Shown here: positions 23,869 to 34,756 of the stretch, in pieces
How the letters are laid out: each line of letters starts with the position of its first letter
Position numbering within the stretch: the stretch's first letter is position 1
Source: Marsupella aquatica
Lineage: Eukaryota > Marchantiophyta
DNA length: 64,000 bases
Assembly: GCA_973895155.1 (NCBI GenBank)
Contig: OZ316891.1
Coordinates: 9,610,001 to 9,674,000, forward strand
Reading direction: 5' to 3'
The notes under the pieces: model-generated
The model's database searches: none
The model's input: only the letters and a program-made list of their open reading frames with translations
Told to the model about the DNA's origin: nothing
Made by a program: the position numbers and the translations under genes

Positions 23869-24212
23869 TGTTAGATATTGCTCTAGTCTTGTGACTCTTG
23901 TGCTAACCACAGTTAGGCTAACTCGGGTTAGGACCTAGCTAAGGTTAGCGGTAGTGTTGTTGTGCATATAGCCAGGGCTGATGCCAGACCCTGGTGGAAC
24001 TTAGGCTCATTGTTACAGAGCTAGTTGAGAGATAGGGAGAGCTTGTGCTGTGGATGCTTGGTATGGCCGGTCGGCCTAGAGTGCAGTAAAGCTCTTGTGT
24101 GTTCCCGTGGACGTAGCCTCATGTGGAGGTGAACCACGTATCTCTTTGTGTCAACTATTGTGCGTTGGATGGTTCATGGGCTTGCCGTTGCGAATGTCGT
24201 CTATGCTCAACA
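23869..24212 (+). repeat. 5' LTR
   Basis: 344 bp, from TGTTAGATATTG to GCTCAACA, carrying the element's presumed promoter. Relative to the 3' LTR it differs at five positions, all transitions: C/T, A/G, C/T, T/C and A/G. Confidence 0.97.
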
Positions 24213-24214
24213 AG

Positions 24215-24226
24215 TGGTATCAGAGC
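24215..24226 (+). other. primer binding site (initiator tRNA-Met)
   Basis: TGGTATCAGAGC begins two bases after the 5' LTR. It is the canonical plant copia primer site, complementary to the 3' end of initiator methionine tRNA, where minus-strand cDNA synthesis begins. Confidence 0.97.
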
Positions 24227-25742
24227 ATGCCTGGGAGGTGACGAGGTTTTTTCGCGACAGGTTTTTCCAGCGTTCATTGTCGATGGTACATTCAGAGTTT
24301 CGTCACATGAAACTTGATTGTGTGTGGCTGAGCGGATAGGTTAGTGAGAGGGCATTCTAACGGTGGTTAGAGCTCGCTGATCGGTATCCGTGGTGCAGAG
24401 GAATTGAAGTTTGCATCGTTCAGGGTTTATTCGTGTTCGACGGTATTTCGGGGGAGAAACCAGAGATCGTTTCTTCAACGGTGTGAGCTGTGCAGTGTGC
24501 GGGGCGTCGCATGTGATAGTTCAAGTTGAAGGTTGGAGCGTGCTGGTCGTTTTGGTATCTAGTTTGTTGACGTTTGCGAAACGAGTGCGTCGTGATGAGT
24601 GAAGGAGGCGTTCTGGTTTTTTGACAAGCTATGGTGCTTGTTTTTCCCTGAACCGGACTACTCATCGTGACGCTTGACTCGGAGGAAGAAACGCGAAGTG
24701 CTGAGGCTCAACGGAGAGATTGTGGCGAGACGGTCGTTTTGAGTCCGGGATTGGCACTTGACGCGGAGTGAAGGCGACGCAACTGAAGTTCTTTCTCTGG
24801 TGGAGCTTCAGACGTGCCGGTGCAATTCGGAAACATTTTCATGTCGGCGGTCATCACTTTTCTCATTGGAAACCAAAGCGGAGGCGGCTGAGGTTTGTAA
24901 CACGGCCTTTGTGTCATTTTGGGCACATTTTTAAGGTTAGTTTAGGGCATTTTTTGCCCCAATACGGCCCCAATACCCGACAAACCAGGTTTGCCATACG
25001 CCCCGGGGCGCACACCGGCCTCCCACACCCCTTTAAGCGCAAAACCATGCTTTTTTGGGCCCAAATACGGCCAAAAATGCCCATATATGGCCCAAAAATG
25101 CAAAAATACGCACGTTTTCACCCCTTTAAACCCGTTTTTTTTCACGTTTTTTGCTGTTTGTACGCGATTCTGGCCGCAAATAAGCGCACGTTTCCGCAAA
25201 TACGCACGCCTTTGCCAGGGGCTTTAAGACCCCTTTAGAGTGTGTTTTTCTGAATTTTTTTTCTCTCCTCCTCCCCATTGGTTGTGCCTCATCCCGGGCC
25301 CTGTGACCCTCCGTTTTAATCGCTCTGACAGGGGGAACGGCCCCCTGTGAGCCCTGTTGGACTGTGCGGGAATATTCCCAAAAAACAGAGAGCTGGTTTT
25401 TGGCCATCACACAAAGATTCCGTCCGCCGCACGGTAACTTTTTTGGTTCTTTTTTGGTGAGGACGTTGCCACTGGAGTTAGCAACGCGGTGCACCCATCA
25501 CATCGCGATTCCGACGACAGGTTGTACTTGGTATTTCGGTTATTCTCCGAGGTGGTCAAAACGGGGGAGTTTCCCAAGGTTTTACCCACCCCGACCGAAA
25601 TTTGAATAACTTTTCCGTCAAATTTTGATTTTGATTTCGGATTTCAGTATTGGACTCCTAGCTTTGTGGGCTACACGGCGGTGTTGAGTTTTGAGTTTTA
25701 TGAGAAGTTTTGAAAAAAGACGTTTTTTCGTGATTGTTTCAT
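24227..25742 (+). other. long untranslated leader of the copia element
   Basis: About 1.5 kb separates the primer site from the gag ATG. The part at 24,930-25,240 is compositionally odd: it is built from recurring words such as 'aaaaatgc', 'caaatacg' and 'cgcacgttt' and is poor in stops on both strands. Open frames here (up to 156 codons) start at GTG and lack known domains. Packaging or translational signals could reside here. Confidence 0.6.
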
Positions 25743-26796
25743 ATGAGTGACTCGGAGAATACTAGAAGAATTGGCATCGGTGGAGCTTCAGGATCGCGAC
25801 GGTCAGACGGAGAGTCTGAGGAGGAGCTGCTACCGTTTGAGGAGGAACTTATAACACCGGTACGATCACTGGTGCGGCGTGCAGTGGAGGAAGCTGTGTT
25901 ACTACCAGAGCTGTCGGTAGTAGGGAAGAAGAGGGAGATGGCTAGATTTGGAGGAGTGAAGTTTGAGGTGGAGAAGTACGATGGTCGTACTGATTACTTG
26001 CTCTGGGAGAAGCAAGTGAAAGGTGTTCTACGGGCCATGGGCTTAGCTCATCTGCTTTCATCGCGAGAGCAGTATGATGGAGAGGAGGAGATTTCAGTGA
26101 GGCAATGGAGACAGGAGCAGGTGATTGCTGTCAATGCAGTGATGCTATATCTCAAGCCGCACATCATCAAGCAGTTGGATGATTATGCGGATTGCGCGTC
26201 ACTGTTCAAGGCTCTAAGAGAGAAGTACTACCGGGAAGATGCGTCAGACCGACTGTACAAGAAGTCTCTTGATGAGCCTCAGGCTCAAGGAAGGGAGCAA
26301 GATGCAGGATCACCTGGATGAGTTTGACAGTCTAGCGGTTGATCTGTCAAACCTGGGAAAAGGAGTTGAAGATGAGGATAAGGCCTTGCTTCTGCTAAGC
26401 TCCTTACCGCCGTCATATCAGGGCTTGAAACAGGTGCTCTTGTACAGAGATCTGAAGTCCATTTCGTATAATGAGGTGGTAAGCTCTTTACTGTCTGATG
26501 ATGCTCAGAAGAAGCTGGGTCAATCACAGACAGCATCTTCTTCTGGCACTGCGCTCAATGTGAACAGGGGCAGAGCAACGCAGCGCACGAATGGGCAGAA
26601 CAGGTTTAGATCAACATCACGGGGGAGATCTAAATCCAGAGGAAAATCGCAAGAGAAGAAGCCTCTTGCATGTTGGAATTGTGGCAAGCCAGACCACATG
26701 AAAAGGGATTGTCGAGTAAAGGTCCCTACTGCCTCTGCTAACGCAGCATCGAGCTCGCATGAGGTAGATTTACTCGATGATGATGACATATTGTGA
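25743..26796 (+). pseudogene. gag: copia gag, frameshifted
   Basis: Gag forms the virus-like particle that packages element RNA. The frame opens at ATG 25,743 with an acidic N-terminus and the copia-Gag region around 'FEVEKYDGRTDYLLWEKQV'. An apparent one-base insertion at about 26,271 shifts it; the Gag continues in the +1-related frame from 26,272. A CX2CX4HX4C zinc knuckle lies at about 26,671-26,712 ('CWNCGKPDHMKRDC'), preceded by an Arg/Ser-rich nucleic-acid-binding stretch. The frame ends at TGA 26,794-26,796, directly followed by pol in the same frame. Confidence 0.9.
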
Positions 26797-29700
26797 TGTC
26801 AAGGTTATGCTCTCAACGTAGTGTCAAATCCAGGTAGTGATGACTGGATTCTAGATAGTGCATGTACTTTTCACATTTGCTCTAGAAGAGATTATTTCAG
26901 TTCTTACACAGTTTCCAACGGGTCAGTGTTGATGGGAAATGGAATCCCATATCAAGTTGTTGGACTTGGATCTGTACGATTTCAGATGTTTGATGGTGCT
27001 GTGAGAACATTGAGGAATGTGAGACATATTCCCAGCATGATGAAAAATCTCATTTCACTTGGAGTTTTAGAGGCAAATGGCCATCAGTGGAGTTCTGCTA
27101 ATGGTGTCCTTCAGGTTTCAATTGGTACTAAAGTTGTATTGAAGGGAAACAGACATTGCAATCTATACGTTATGGAGGGCAGTGTAGTCTATGATGAAGC
27201 CAATGTAACCTTATCTCATGAGGAGACGGCCCGGCTGTGGCACTTCTGTTTGGGCCACATGAGTGAAAAAGGTTTGGTTATTCTTCAGAAGAAAGGATTA
27301 CTTTCTAATTTGCAATCTTGTAAGTTGGAATTTTGTGAGCACTGTGTGCTAGGGAAGCAGCACAGGAAACCCTTCGGAGTTGGAACTCACACCAGCAAGG
27401 AGGTACTTGAGTATGTACATAGTGATGTGTGGGGTCCCGCCCCTACTCCCTCACATTCTGGACGGTTACACTATGTCACGTTCATTGACGATTACTCAAG
27501 GTATGTGTGGATATACTTTCTACACAATAAATCTGATGTTTTTGCCACTTTTAAGGAGTGGAAAGCCCAAGTTGAAAATCAGACTGGTAATAAGGTGAGA
27601 TATCTTCGATCGGATAACGGCAGTGAATACAGTTCCGGTGAATTTGGAACGTATTGTAAGGAGCAGGGGATTACCCGCCATCTCACAACAAGCTATACTC
27701 CTCAGCAGAATGGTGTTTCTGAGAGACTCAACCGAACACTATTGGACCGCTCGAGGAGTATGTTGAGTCAATCATGCTTACCACATGAGTTTTGGGCTGA
27801 AGCTGTCAACACTGCAGCTTATTTGGTAAATTTTTCTCCATCCAGTTCTATTGGATTCAAGACGCCATTTGAAATGAGGTACGGGCGTCCAGCAGATTAC
27901 TCACATCTGAGGATTTTTGGATGTGATGCTTATGTGCTTACACCTTCCGAGCTTCGATCCAAGCTAGACTCCAAGTCGAAGAAGTGCATTTTCCTTGGTT
28001 ATCAGAAAGGTGTGAAGGGTTATAGGTTATGGGATCCAGTAACCTGTAAGCTAATTGTCAGTAGAGATGTGTCCTTTAATGAATCCAGATCATCAAAGGA
28101 GGGGGAGAGTTCTCAGGATTCCCATACTGACAAGGGGAAATCTCCCATCCCAGACCGGGTTGAGGGGGAGATTAGTCATGATGCAGTTCATGACAGAAGA
28201 GATGGAGAAGCTCCGAGCTTGGAGCTGGTTCCTGTGATGGAACAAGAGGAGCAAATTTTTGCTAGGGTACCTCAAATTCAACCAACAGCAATAACAGATT
28301 AGCCTGAGTCATCTACTAGAAGAACTTCCAGTCGTTCTACTAGAGCTCCTACCAGGTATGGTCAATGGGCAGACTCATCTAAGCTAGATGATATTGACAT
28401 TGCACCTGATGAAGATGATATGGCTTTGATGTTGGAAGAAGGAGAGCCTTCTTCGTATAGTGAGGCTTGTGCTTCAGAGCAGAAGCATGAGTGGAATGCA
28501 GCAATGCAGAGGGAGTTGCAATCTTTGAGTGACAATAAGACATGGGAGCTGGTGGAGCTTCCAAGAGGTCAACAAGTGGTGGATACCAAGTGGATTTACA
28601 AGTTGAAGGACAATCCTTCAGAGGGTGGAGATAAGATCTACAAGGCAAGGCTTGTTGCCAAGGGGTTCACTCAGGAGAAAGGAGTCGATTACAATGAGGT
28701 CTTTTCACCGGTGGCTAAGTATTCCACAATTCGGATCTTGTGTCAGCTTGTTGTGTTTTTTAATCTGGTGATGGATCAGATGGATGTTGTTACTGCTTTT
28801 CTCTATGGCAATTTGGAAGAGATGATCTTCATGAGACAGCCACTAGGCTTTATGAAGAAGGGCCAAGAGAACTTAGTTTGCAGATTGCTCAAATCCTTGT
28901 ATGGATTGAAGCAGTCTCCCAGACAGTGGAACAAGCGGTTTGATGATTTCATGCTTGCTCAAGGTTTTACAAGGATGGTGTATGATCCTTGTGTGTATAA
29001 AAAATCAGTCAAGAATGATGTATTTGGTTTCATCATTCTGGTAATCTATGTGGATGACATGCTAATTGTGGCTAAAGATCAATCTGAGGTTGACAGTCTC
29101 AAGGCGAAATTGAGCGCTGAATTCAGGATGAAGGATCTTGGTAAGGCCAAGAGGATCTTAGGGATGGAGATTTTTAGGAACTCTGAGACTGGACAGTTGT
29201 GCTTGAGTCAAGGCCAGTATGCGAGGAAAGTACTTGCACGATTCAACATGGAGAACTGTAAGCCAGTGAGTATTCCTTTAGCTTCACATTTCAAGTTATC
29301 ATCAGTTTTCTCTCCTACGGATGCTGTGGAGAAAGGTCTGATGGCTAAGAATCCTTATGAGAAGGCAGTAGGCAGTCTGATGTATTTGATGACTTGTACT
29401 AGGCCTGACTTGGCCCTAGCGATGGGCAAGGTTAGCAGATTCATGTCAAATCCAGGGAAGGTACATTGGGAAGCTGTGAAATGGATTCTCAGGTATGTGA
29501 AGGGAACACAGGACTATGGATTACTATTTGATAACAGATCAAATAGAACGTTAGTTGGCTATGTAGATTCTGACTATGGAGGCTGTCTGGATACAAGGAG
29601 ATCTACAACTGGGTTTGTATACACTCTTGGAGGAGGATGTATCAGTTGGAAATCTACCTTGCAGAAGTGCATATCTCAGTCTACTACAGAAGCAGAGTAT

Positions 29701-30015
29701 GTTGCAGCAGCAGAAGCTGCAAAGGAAGCAATTTGGTTGGATAAGTTGATCGCGGAGATGGGTTTAGAGCATGGAAAAATGACTCTAAACTGTGATAGTC
29801 AGAGTGCTCTTCACTTGGCTGCTAACCAGGTGATGGATAGCAGGGTGAAGCACATTGATATCAGGTACCATTTTATCAGGCAAGCAGTGTCTGATAAAAC
29901 TTTTGAGCTAGTCAAGATTGATGGAAAGCTCAATCCCGCTGATGCCTTTACCAAAGTGATTCCTTTGGAGAGTTTCTCAAGACACCGTGCTACTTTGCAG
30001 GTTTTGCAGTTGTAG
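26797..30015 (+). pseudogene. pol: copia pol (protease, integrase, RT, RNase H) with internal stop
   Basis: Pol lies in the same frame as the end of gag, beyond the TGA at 26,794. In order it shows: protease motif 'WILDSACTFHIC'; an HHCC zinc-binding region ('HFCLGHM', 'CEHC'); an integrase core with D at 27,487, D at 27,613 and E at 27,721; reverse transcriptase with 'YVDDM' at 29,047; and RNase H around 'STTEAEYVAAAEA'. A TAG at 28,300-28,302 interrupts the linker between integrase and RT. All catalytic motifs otherwise look intact. This is a description of a decayed copy, not a functional gene. Confidence 0.95.
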
Positions 30016-30210
30016 TGCAAGTAGAGTTATTTAGCAATGTGTGACTATTTGTATATGGATTACTCATTCCTGTTAGGCTACGGCTTAGTTCTAGTTAACC
30101 CTTAGTTAACCCTTGTGGTTTTTAGGGGGAGACCTGGTTTGGTGATTGTCTAGAACTTCCCGCTGAGGATTCCATATGATAGCATTTAGTCCAGTCCCCA
30201 AGACAAGAGT

Positions 30211-30222
30211 CAATGGGGAGTT
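30211..30222 (+). other. polypurine tract
   Basis: The purine-rich 'caatggggagtt' abuts the 3' LTR and is the expected plus-strand cDNA priming site. A further purine run, 'taggggga', lies about 90 bp upstream and is a less likely alternative. Confidence 0.75.
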
Positions 30223-30566
30223 TGTTAGATATTGCTCTAGTCTTGTGACTCTTGTGCTAACCACAGTTAGGCTAACTTGGGTTAGGACCTAGCTAAGGTT
30301 AGCGGTAGTGTTGTTGTGCATATAGCCAGGGCTGATGCCAGACCCTGGTGGAACTTAGGCTCATTGTTACGGAGCTAGTTGAGAGATAGGGAGAGCTTGT
30401 GCTGTGGATGCTTGGTATGGCCGGTCGGCCTAGAGTGCAGTAAAGCTCTTGTGTGTTCCCGTGGATGTAGCCTCATGTGGAGGTGAACCACGTATCTCTC
30501 TGTGTCGACTATTGTGCGTTGGATGGTTCATGGGCTTGCCGTTGCGAATGTCGTCTATGCTCAACA
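30223..30566 (+). repeat. 3' LTR
   Basis: 344 bp, equal in length to the 5' LTR. Read on the minus strand, its outer end accidentally extends the interrupted host ORF by about 45 codons before a stop. Confidence 0.97.
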
Positions 30567-32241
30567 GTCCGATCCAAACAAAGTAATCTGATGGCCATGG
30601 AATGTCTGGAGCTGGAAGAGGGAAAGGTGCTATGACCTTTCTACAATGATAAACCCAACTCCAAAGGTCAGGAGTCTCAATCGTGGGTAATCTCAACTTG
30701 TCGATAGGTAGCCATAGAATACCACGAGAAATTGGAACCATGTCGTAGGTGTGTGGAAAAGGAAAAGACTCACGACCAAACATAAGTGGAGGTAAAGGAG
30801 GTGCAAGAGGAGTGCGTGCGTCGATGAGTGACGTAATCATCCTATCAAACTGGGCGGGAAAGACAAAAAGAGGCTCAATGTCGGCAACAGAAGAGACAAT
30901 AGGAGGCTGAGACATCAAAGGAGTAGGAGCTATAAATGGTACACTAGGGGGCTCTATAGTCTCAGGCTCAGTCTCAGGAATAGCCTCAGGAATAGGTTCA
31001 TCTCCTTCCATGGTAGGAGAGGGAAATGAATCATCAAGGGGTGATAGGGTGGTATCCTCAATAGAGGAAAATGGATCTGGAGGGGGTACTGGTGAAGGGG
31101 GTAAAGGCTCAGGGGTAGGAGATGGAGGGTGCTCAGGTGAAAATGTAGGAGGGATAGGGGAAAGAATGGGATCAGGTAGAGGGGGTGTAGGTGAGGATGG
31201 AGGAGGAAGTGAAGGGTCAGCAATAGGTAGCTCCGGCTCATCCACATCCATAGGGTGATCAGGCTGTGGTGAAGGTGCAAGGGGTGAAACATGAGGGGGT
31301 GGGACGGTATGAGACTCGGAAAGCAAAGCACAAATACAGTCAAGTAACTGTAGAGGGGTACAACTCAAGAGTCTAGTGGCCTCATCTACCAAATGTTGGT
31401 TGAAACCAGCCACACTAGCTAGTCGCTCAGCATCACCAACAAAATCAGTCCATGACGGATAAAAAGTGGAAGCAACAAAAGAGGGAGAAGTCATCCCTGG
31501 TAGATCTGGTGCTGTCGTTTGCTCCACTGGAGGGGGTCTCGGAGATGTCGTCGGTGGTGGAGTCAACTCTCTCGCTAACTCTGGCTGAGGTAGCTCAAAG
31601 TGTCTCGCTCTCCTCCTCCAATCGCTCAGCTCCACTGGTAAAAAGCAGCCTCTCAAAAAGTAAATGTGCGCCAAGTAGGGTGTCAGATAGGTATCACCGA
31701 TAGTAGACAAGACAGCCACCTGCTTGGCGATCACCTCCGAAAGAGCTAAGGCCCAGTTGATCCTCCTCTTTCCGGTCCATGATACAATGATAGAGCTGGT
31801 CAAGTAAACCATAGCCCTGGTGGGTTTGGTCGGATGAAAGATAGGTACAAGGAATTGGAGTAGATGAGCTAACTCCCGGTTCCTGCACTGATCAATCTTC
31901 CAACCAGACCTCCGGTCCCTGGTACCTCTAAAATAGGGGATAGTCAAGTCCTCTCCAACAGAGATAAGTCTCTCTCCCTCCTGGCTCAACTGGTACACCT
32001 CAGAAATAACGGCGGTGGTACACACATCAGCTGAACCTCTAGTAGAACTCCGAAAAGTGCCAGCTCGGGGTGGACAAAGAAAATCGGCAATGATGGACCC
32101 ATGCACCATATCCCAAGGAAGAAAAAGTAAGGAACTCAAGCCCATCTCTACCAGGTTACTAAGGAGTCTAAAGTAAGCCTTAGGACCTAGAAATAAGGTC
32201 ACCCTAATGGCCTTACTAATTGGTAAGCTTCTGGAGGCCAT
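30567..32241 (-). pseudogene. proline-rich ORF of unknown function, interrupted by copia insertion
   Basis: From ATG 32,241 the frame is open for 558 codons to the LTR junction; its native end is at 23,790, for 582 residues before insertion. The N-terminal ~200 residues are globular ('FLGPKAYFRLLSNLVEMG', 'WALALSEVIAKQVAVL'). Residues about 225-430 are Pro/Ser-rich with many PP and PSP motifs. The last ~100 residues are globular again, rich in Trp ('PDLWSWVYHCRKV'). I do not recognise the family; it could be a repeat-borne Gag-like or plant-specific gene. The intact length argues that it was under constraint, or young, when the element inserted. Confidence 0.6.
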
Positions 32242-32599
32242 AGCTCAAAAAATCTGAGAAGGCTCTAGAGCTCTCCTCCTAAAAATAGTTAAGCATTGAG
32301 GCTCAAGAATGAAATCTCAGGGATCTAAGGTAGTTGCGCTACTATGGGAGAAGGAATGAACTGAAAAGAGATATAAATGAAGGAGCTCTGATCAGGCGAA
32401 GCTCTCGAAATTGCAATTTCTTCAATTCCAAGAAATCAGAGAGCATCGATGACCCAATACTCCTCAATGTCTCATCAATAGCAGTTCAGAATCGGGGTGA
32501 ACATTCTCTAGGCAGCTGCGCTCCTATAGCAATTGAAATGAGCTCGAATGGTGGTCTATCAAGTGAGCACTGAGGTCGAAGCTCACGCCCTACTGCTGG

Positions 32600-32895
32600 C
32601 TGCCATGGACGTCCCTCGAAGAAAAGTAGAAAAGTGTGATCAGGCCGACGCGGACGTCACATTAGGTTGTGGCGGAGTGGACGTCCCTACGTGGAGGCCG
32701 TCCAAGACGTCCTTGAGTTTTTCATGCGGGCCGGCGCGGAAGTAGTCGGCCGTCCTTGGCAAAAAATGGGTGTCGTCCCGGTCCCTGTGTAGAAGCCGTC
32801 CAAGCCGGCGCCGTCTTTGCCGTCTTTGTGAGGAGGCCGTCCAAGACGGCGCCATCCCGGCCGTCCCTGCGAGGAGGCCGTCCAGGCCGTCACCT
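32600..32895. repeat. GC-rich degenerate minisatellite
   Basis: The words 'gaggccgtcc', 'gccgtccaag' and 'gccggcgc' recur at irregular spacing of roughly 40-50 bp, in a block much more GC-rich than the flanks. Frames are open on both strands because of composition, and I do not treat them as genes. Confidence 0.75.
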
Positions 32896-34717
32896 CATTT
32901 TTGAAGCTTCTTTCAACTTCTTGCCGTCTTGACGTCTAATATGTGAAAACCAGAGTAGCCTTGACGTCTTCCAATGGTATCCTTACCCATTTGAGCTTAT
33001 ACTAACTTGATTTTGCTTAAAGGGCCTTTTAAAAACTTAATTTTTTAAAAAAATTTATGGTTTTGATACTTTAACTCTCTTTTTGGAATAATCACCTAAT
33101 TACATACAAGATATCAAGAATTCATCCGATACCATCACCAGGGAAAGATCGGAGGAGACAATAATATATATCTGTCTGAAATAAACCAGCTAATTTGAGA
33201 GGATGGAATGAACATATGTAGTGAGGAGGATCTAATGTGAGTAGCGGTCTTGCCCATTGTCTCCTCCCTCAAAATAATTGATCATGAGAAGGATGGCAAG
33301 GACAAGATTGGAACTTGATGACAGCAGCCGAACTCCCAAAGAAACGGATAACCCGTTGTTGCAACTACTGTTTCTACTCCACCATCTGAATGACACTGAC
33401 CAAAGTCATCCACAATGTAACTGGCCTTGAGCCAAACACACATAGTGACTTGCATATCTCAACAAATGGCCAACGTGCGGATAAAAAGAATAAGTTTCCA
33501 CTCTACTCAGATAAACAGGGGACAATTAGGCAAATGATCTGCGCGCTAGATAGCAGGTCCAGCAAAAGGGACGGAGGCTTGGGGAGGGGAGTGGAATGAG
33601 AACAACAGAGATAGTGGTCTTATACATGGAAATAGATATACAAATGGCAAGAAGACTCCACATACACAAAAGCTTCACAGAGAATGAATTACTCATGACA
33701 AGCACTATTAGCCATTGGACTGGATAGATATTTGTCTGTGTAGTACAAACCCTGTTTCATGTTTTTGAGTCTGACCAAATTGCTACCAGGCGAAGATGCA
33801 GCTGCAAAAGGCCCTGAAACAGACGGCGTTACAATTTTTGCAGGGAATCCAATTTTGAAAACTATAAGATTCATATGGGTTTTTAGTACTAAACTTAAGA
33901 CTGTTCCTAGACTTTTCCATAGAGTTAGGGGTTAAAATAGGTTTTAAAACTTAAACTATTATGGCTGACTTTTCCTTTTCTGTGGGGTTTCACAGATTTC
34001 CCCTTAAAATAAATTAAAATAAAAAACAATCCATTACGGTAACACAACCTCCTTGGCCAGGGATGGAGATTAAATTGTTGTGACTCCCAATTCGATCTTG
34101 CCTGGGAATTTTATGCTCCGCATTTTGATAACTTTATCTCAGATTGCCCTATTGATCTTGGCATCATGGTCTCACCCGATCTAGCAATCCCTTCCCTTGG
34201 AGGGATGGGAACTTCCCCCCATCCATAAGAGTAGTTATTGGACTCATGACATGATGTTTGTTCATAGGTCGCCAACTCTACTGGATCCCCGCCCAAGGCC
34301 TAAAATTGGTGACCATGGGGTTGATTTGGGTGATTTCCAGCATGTCCTTTGCCCCATTGGATTTATTTTTGTTTGTGACCCTACCACTGGTCTTTGCAAC
34401 AATGGTCTTTGGATACATCAGGCTCACCCCCGGGCTCAGCATCACCTTTAAAAATATATATATTTTAAAATTTCTCTTACCATGTAGTAAATTGGAATCT
34501 TGCCCAGTATTCTACATTATGTACTTGACTCACTACATGATTTTCTTGCTTCATGAACAAAATGGAACCCCTTAAATAGCTCCAAAAGTTTCTGAACTTG
34601 GCTTAGATGGTACATCAAGAAGATCTCTAGAGGGGATTGGGAGAATAGGCCATAGAGAAATGCATTTTCAGCTCACTTTGGAGATTAATCTGGTGATATT
34701 TTATGTGACTTGAAAGG

Positions 34718-34756
34718 TCAAGATTATATGAGGAAGATCAAGATTATATGAGGAAG
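34718..34756. repeat. 20-bp tandem duplication
   Basis: 'tcaagattatatgaggaag' occurs twice, 20 bp apart, probably a replication-slippage duplication. Confidence 0.9.

Larger units (their letters stand above)
23869..30566 (+). mobile_element. full-length Ty1/copia LTR retrotransposon, 6.7 kb
   Basis: The element has two 344-bp LTRs starting TG and ending CA, a primer binding site for initiator-Met tRNA, gag, and pol in copia order (protease, integrase, reverse transcriptase, RNase H). A perfect 5-bp target duplication GTCCG flanks it (23,864-23,868 and 30,567-30,571). The LTRs differ at five sites, about 98.5% identity, so insertion was recent. A one-base frameshift in gag, a stop at the gag/pol boundary and a stop inside pol make this copy non-autonomous. 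Confidence 0.97.

Noticed and set aside
24768-25238. 156-codon frame inside the copia leader
   Set aside because: It starts at GTG, lies in word-repetitive sequence open in several frames, and precedes the real gag ATG.
31010-31258. Gly/Ser-rich plus-strand frame
   Set aside because: It is the antisense shadow of the proline-rich region of the disrupted minus-strand ORF.
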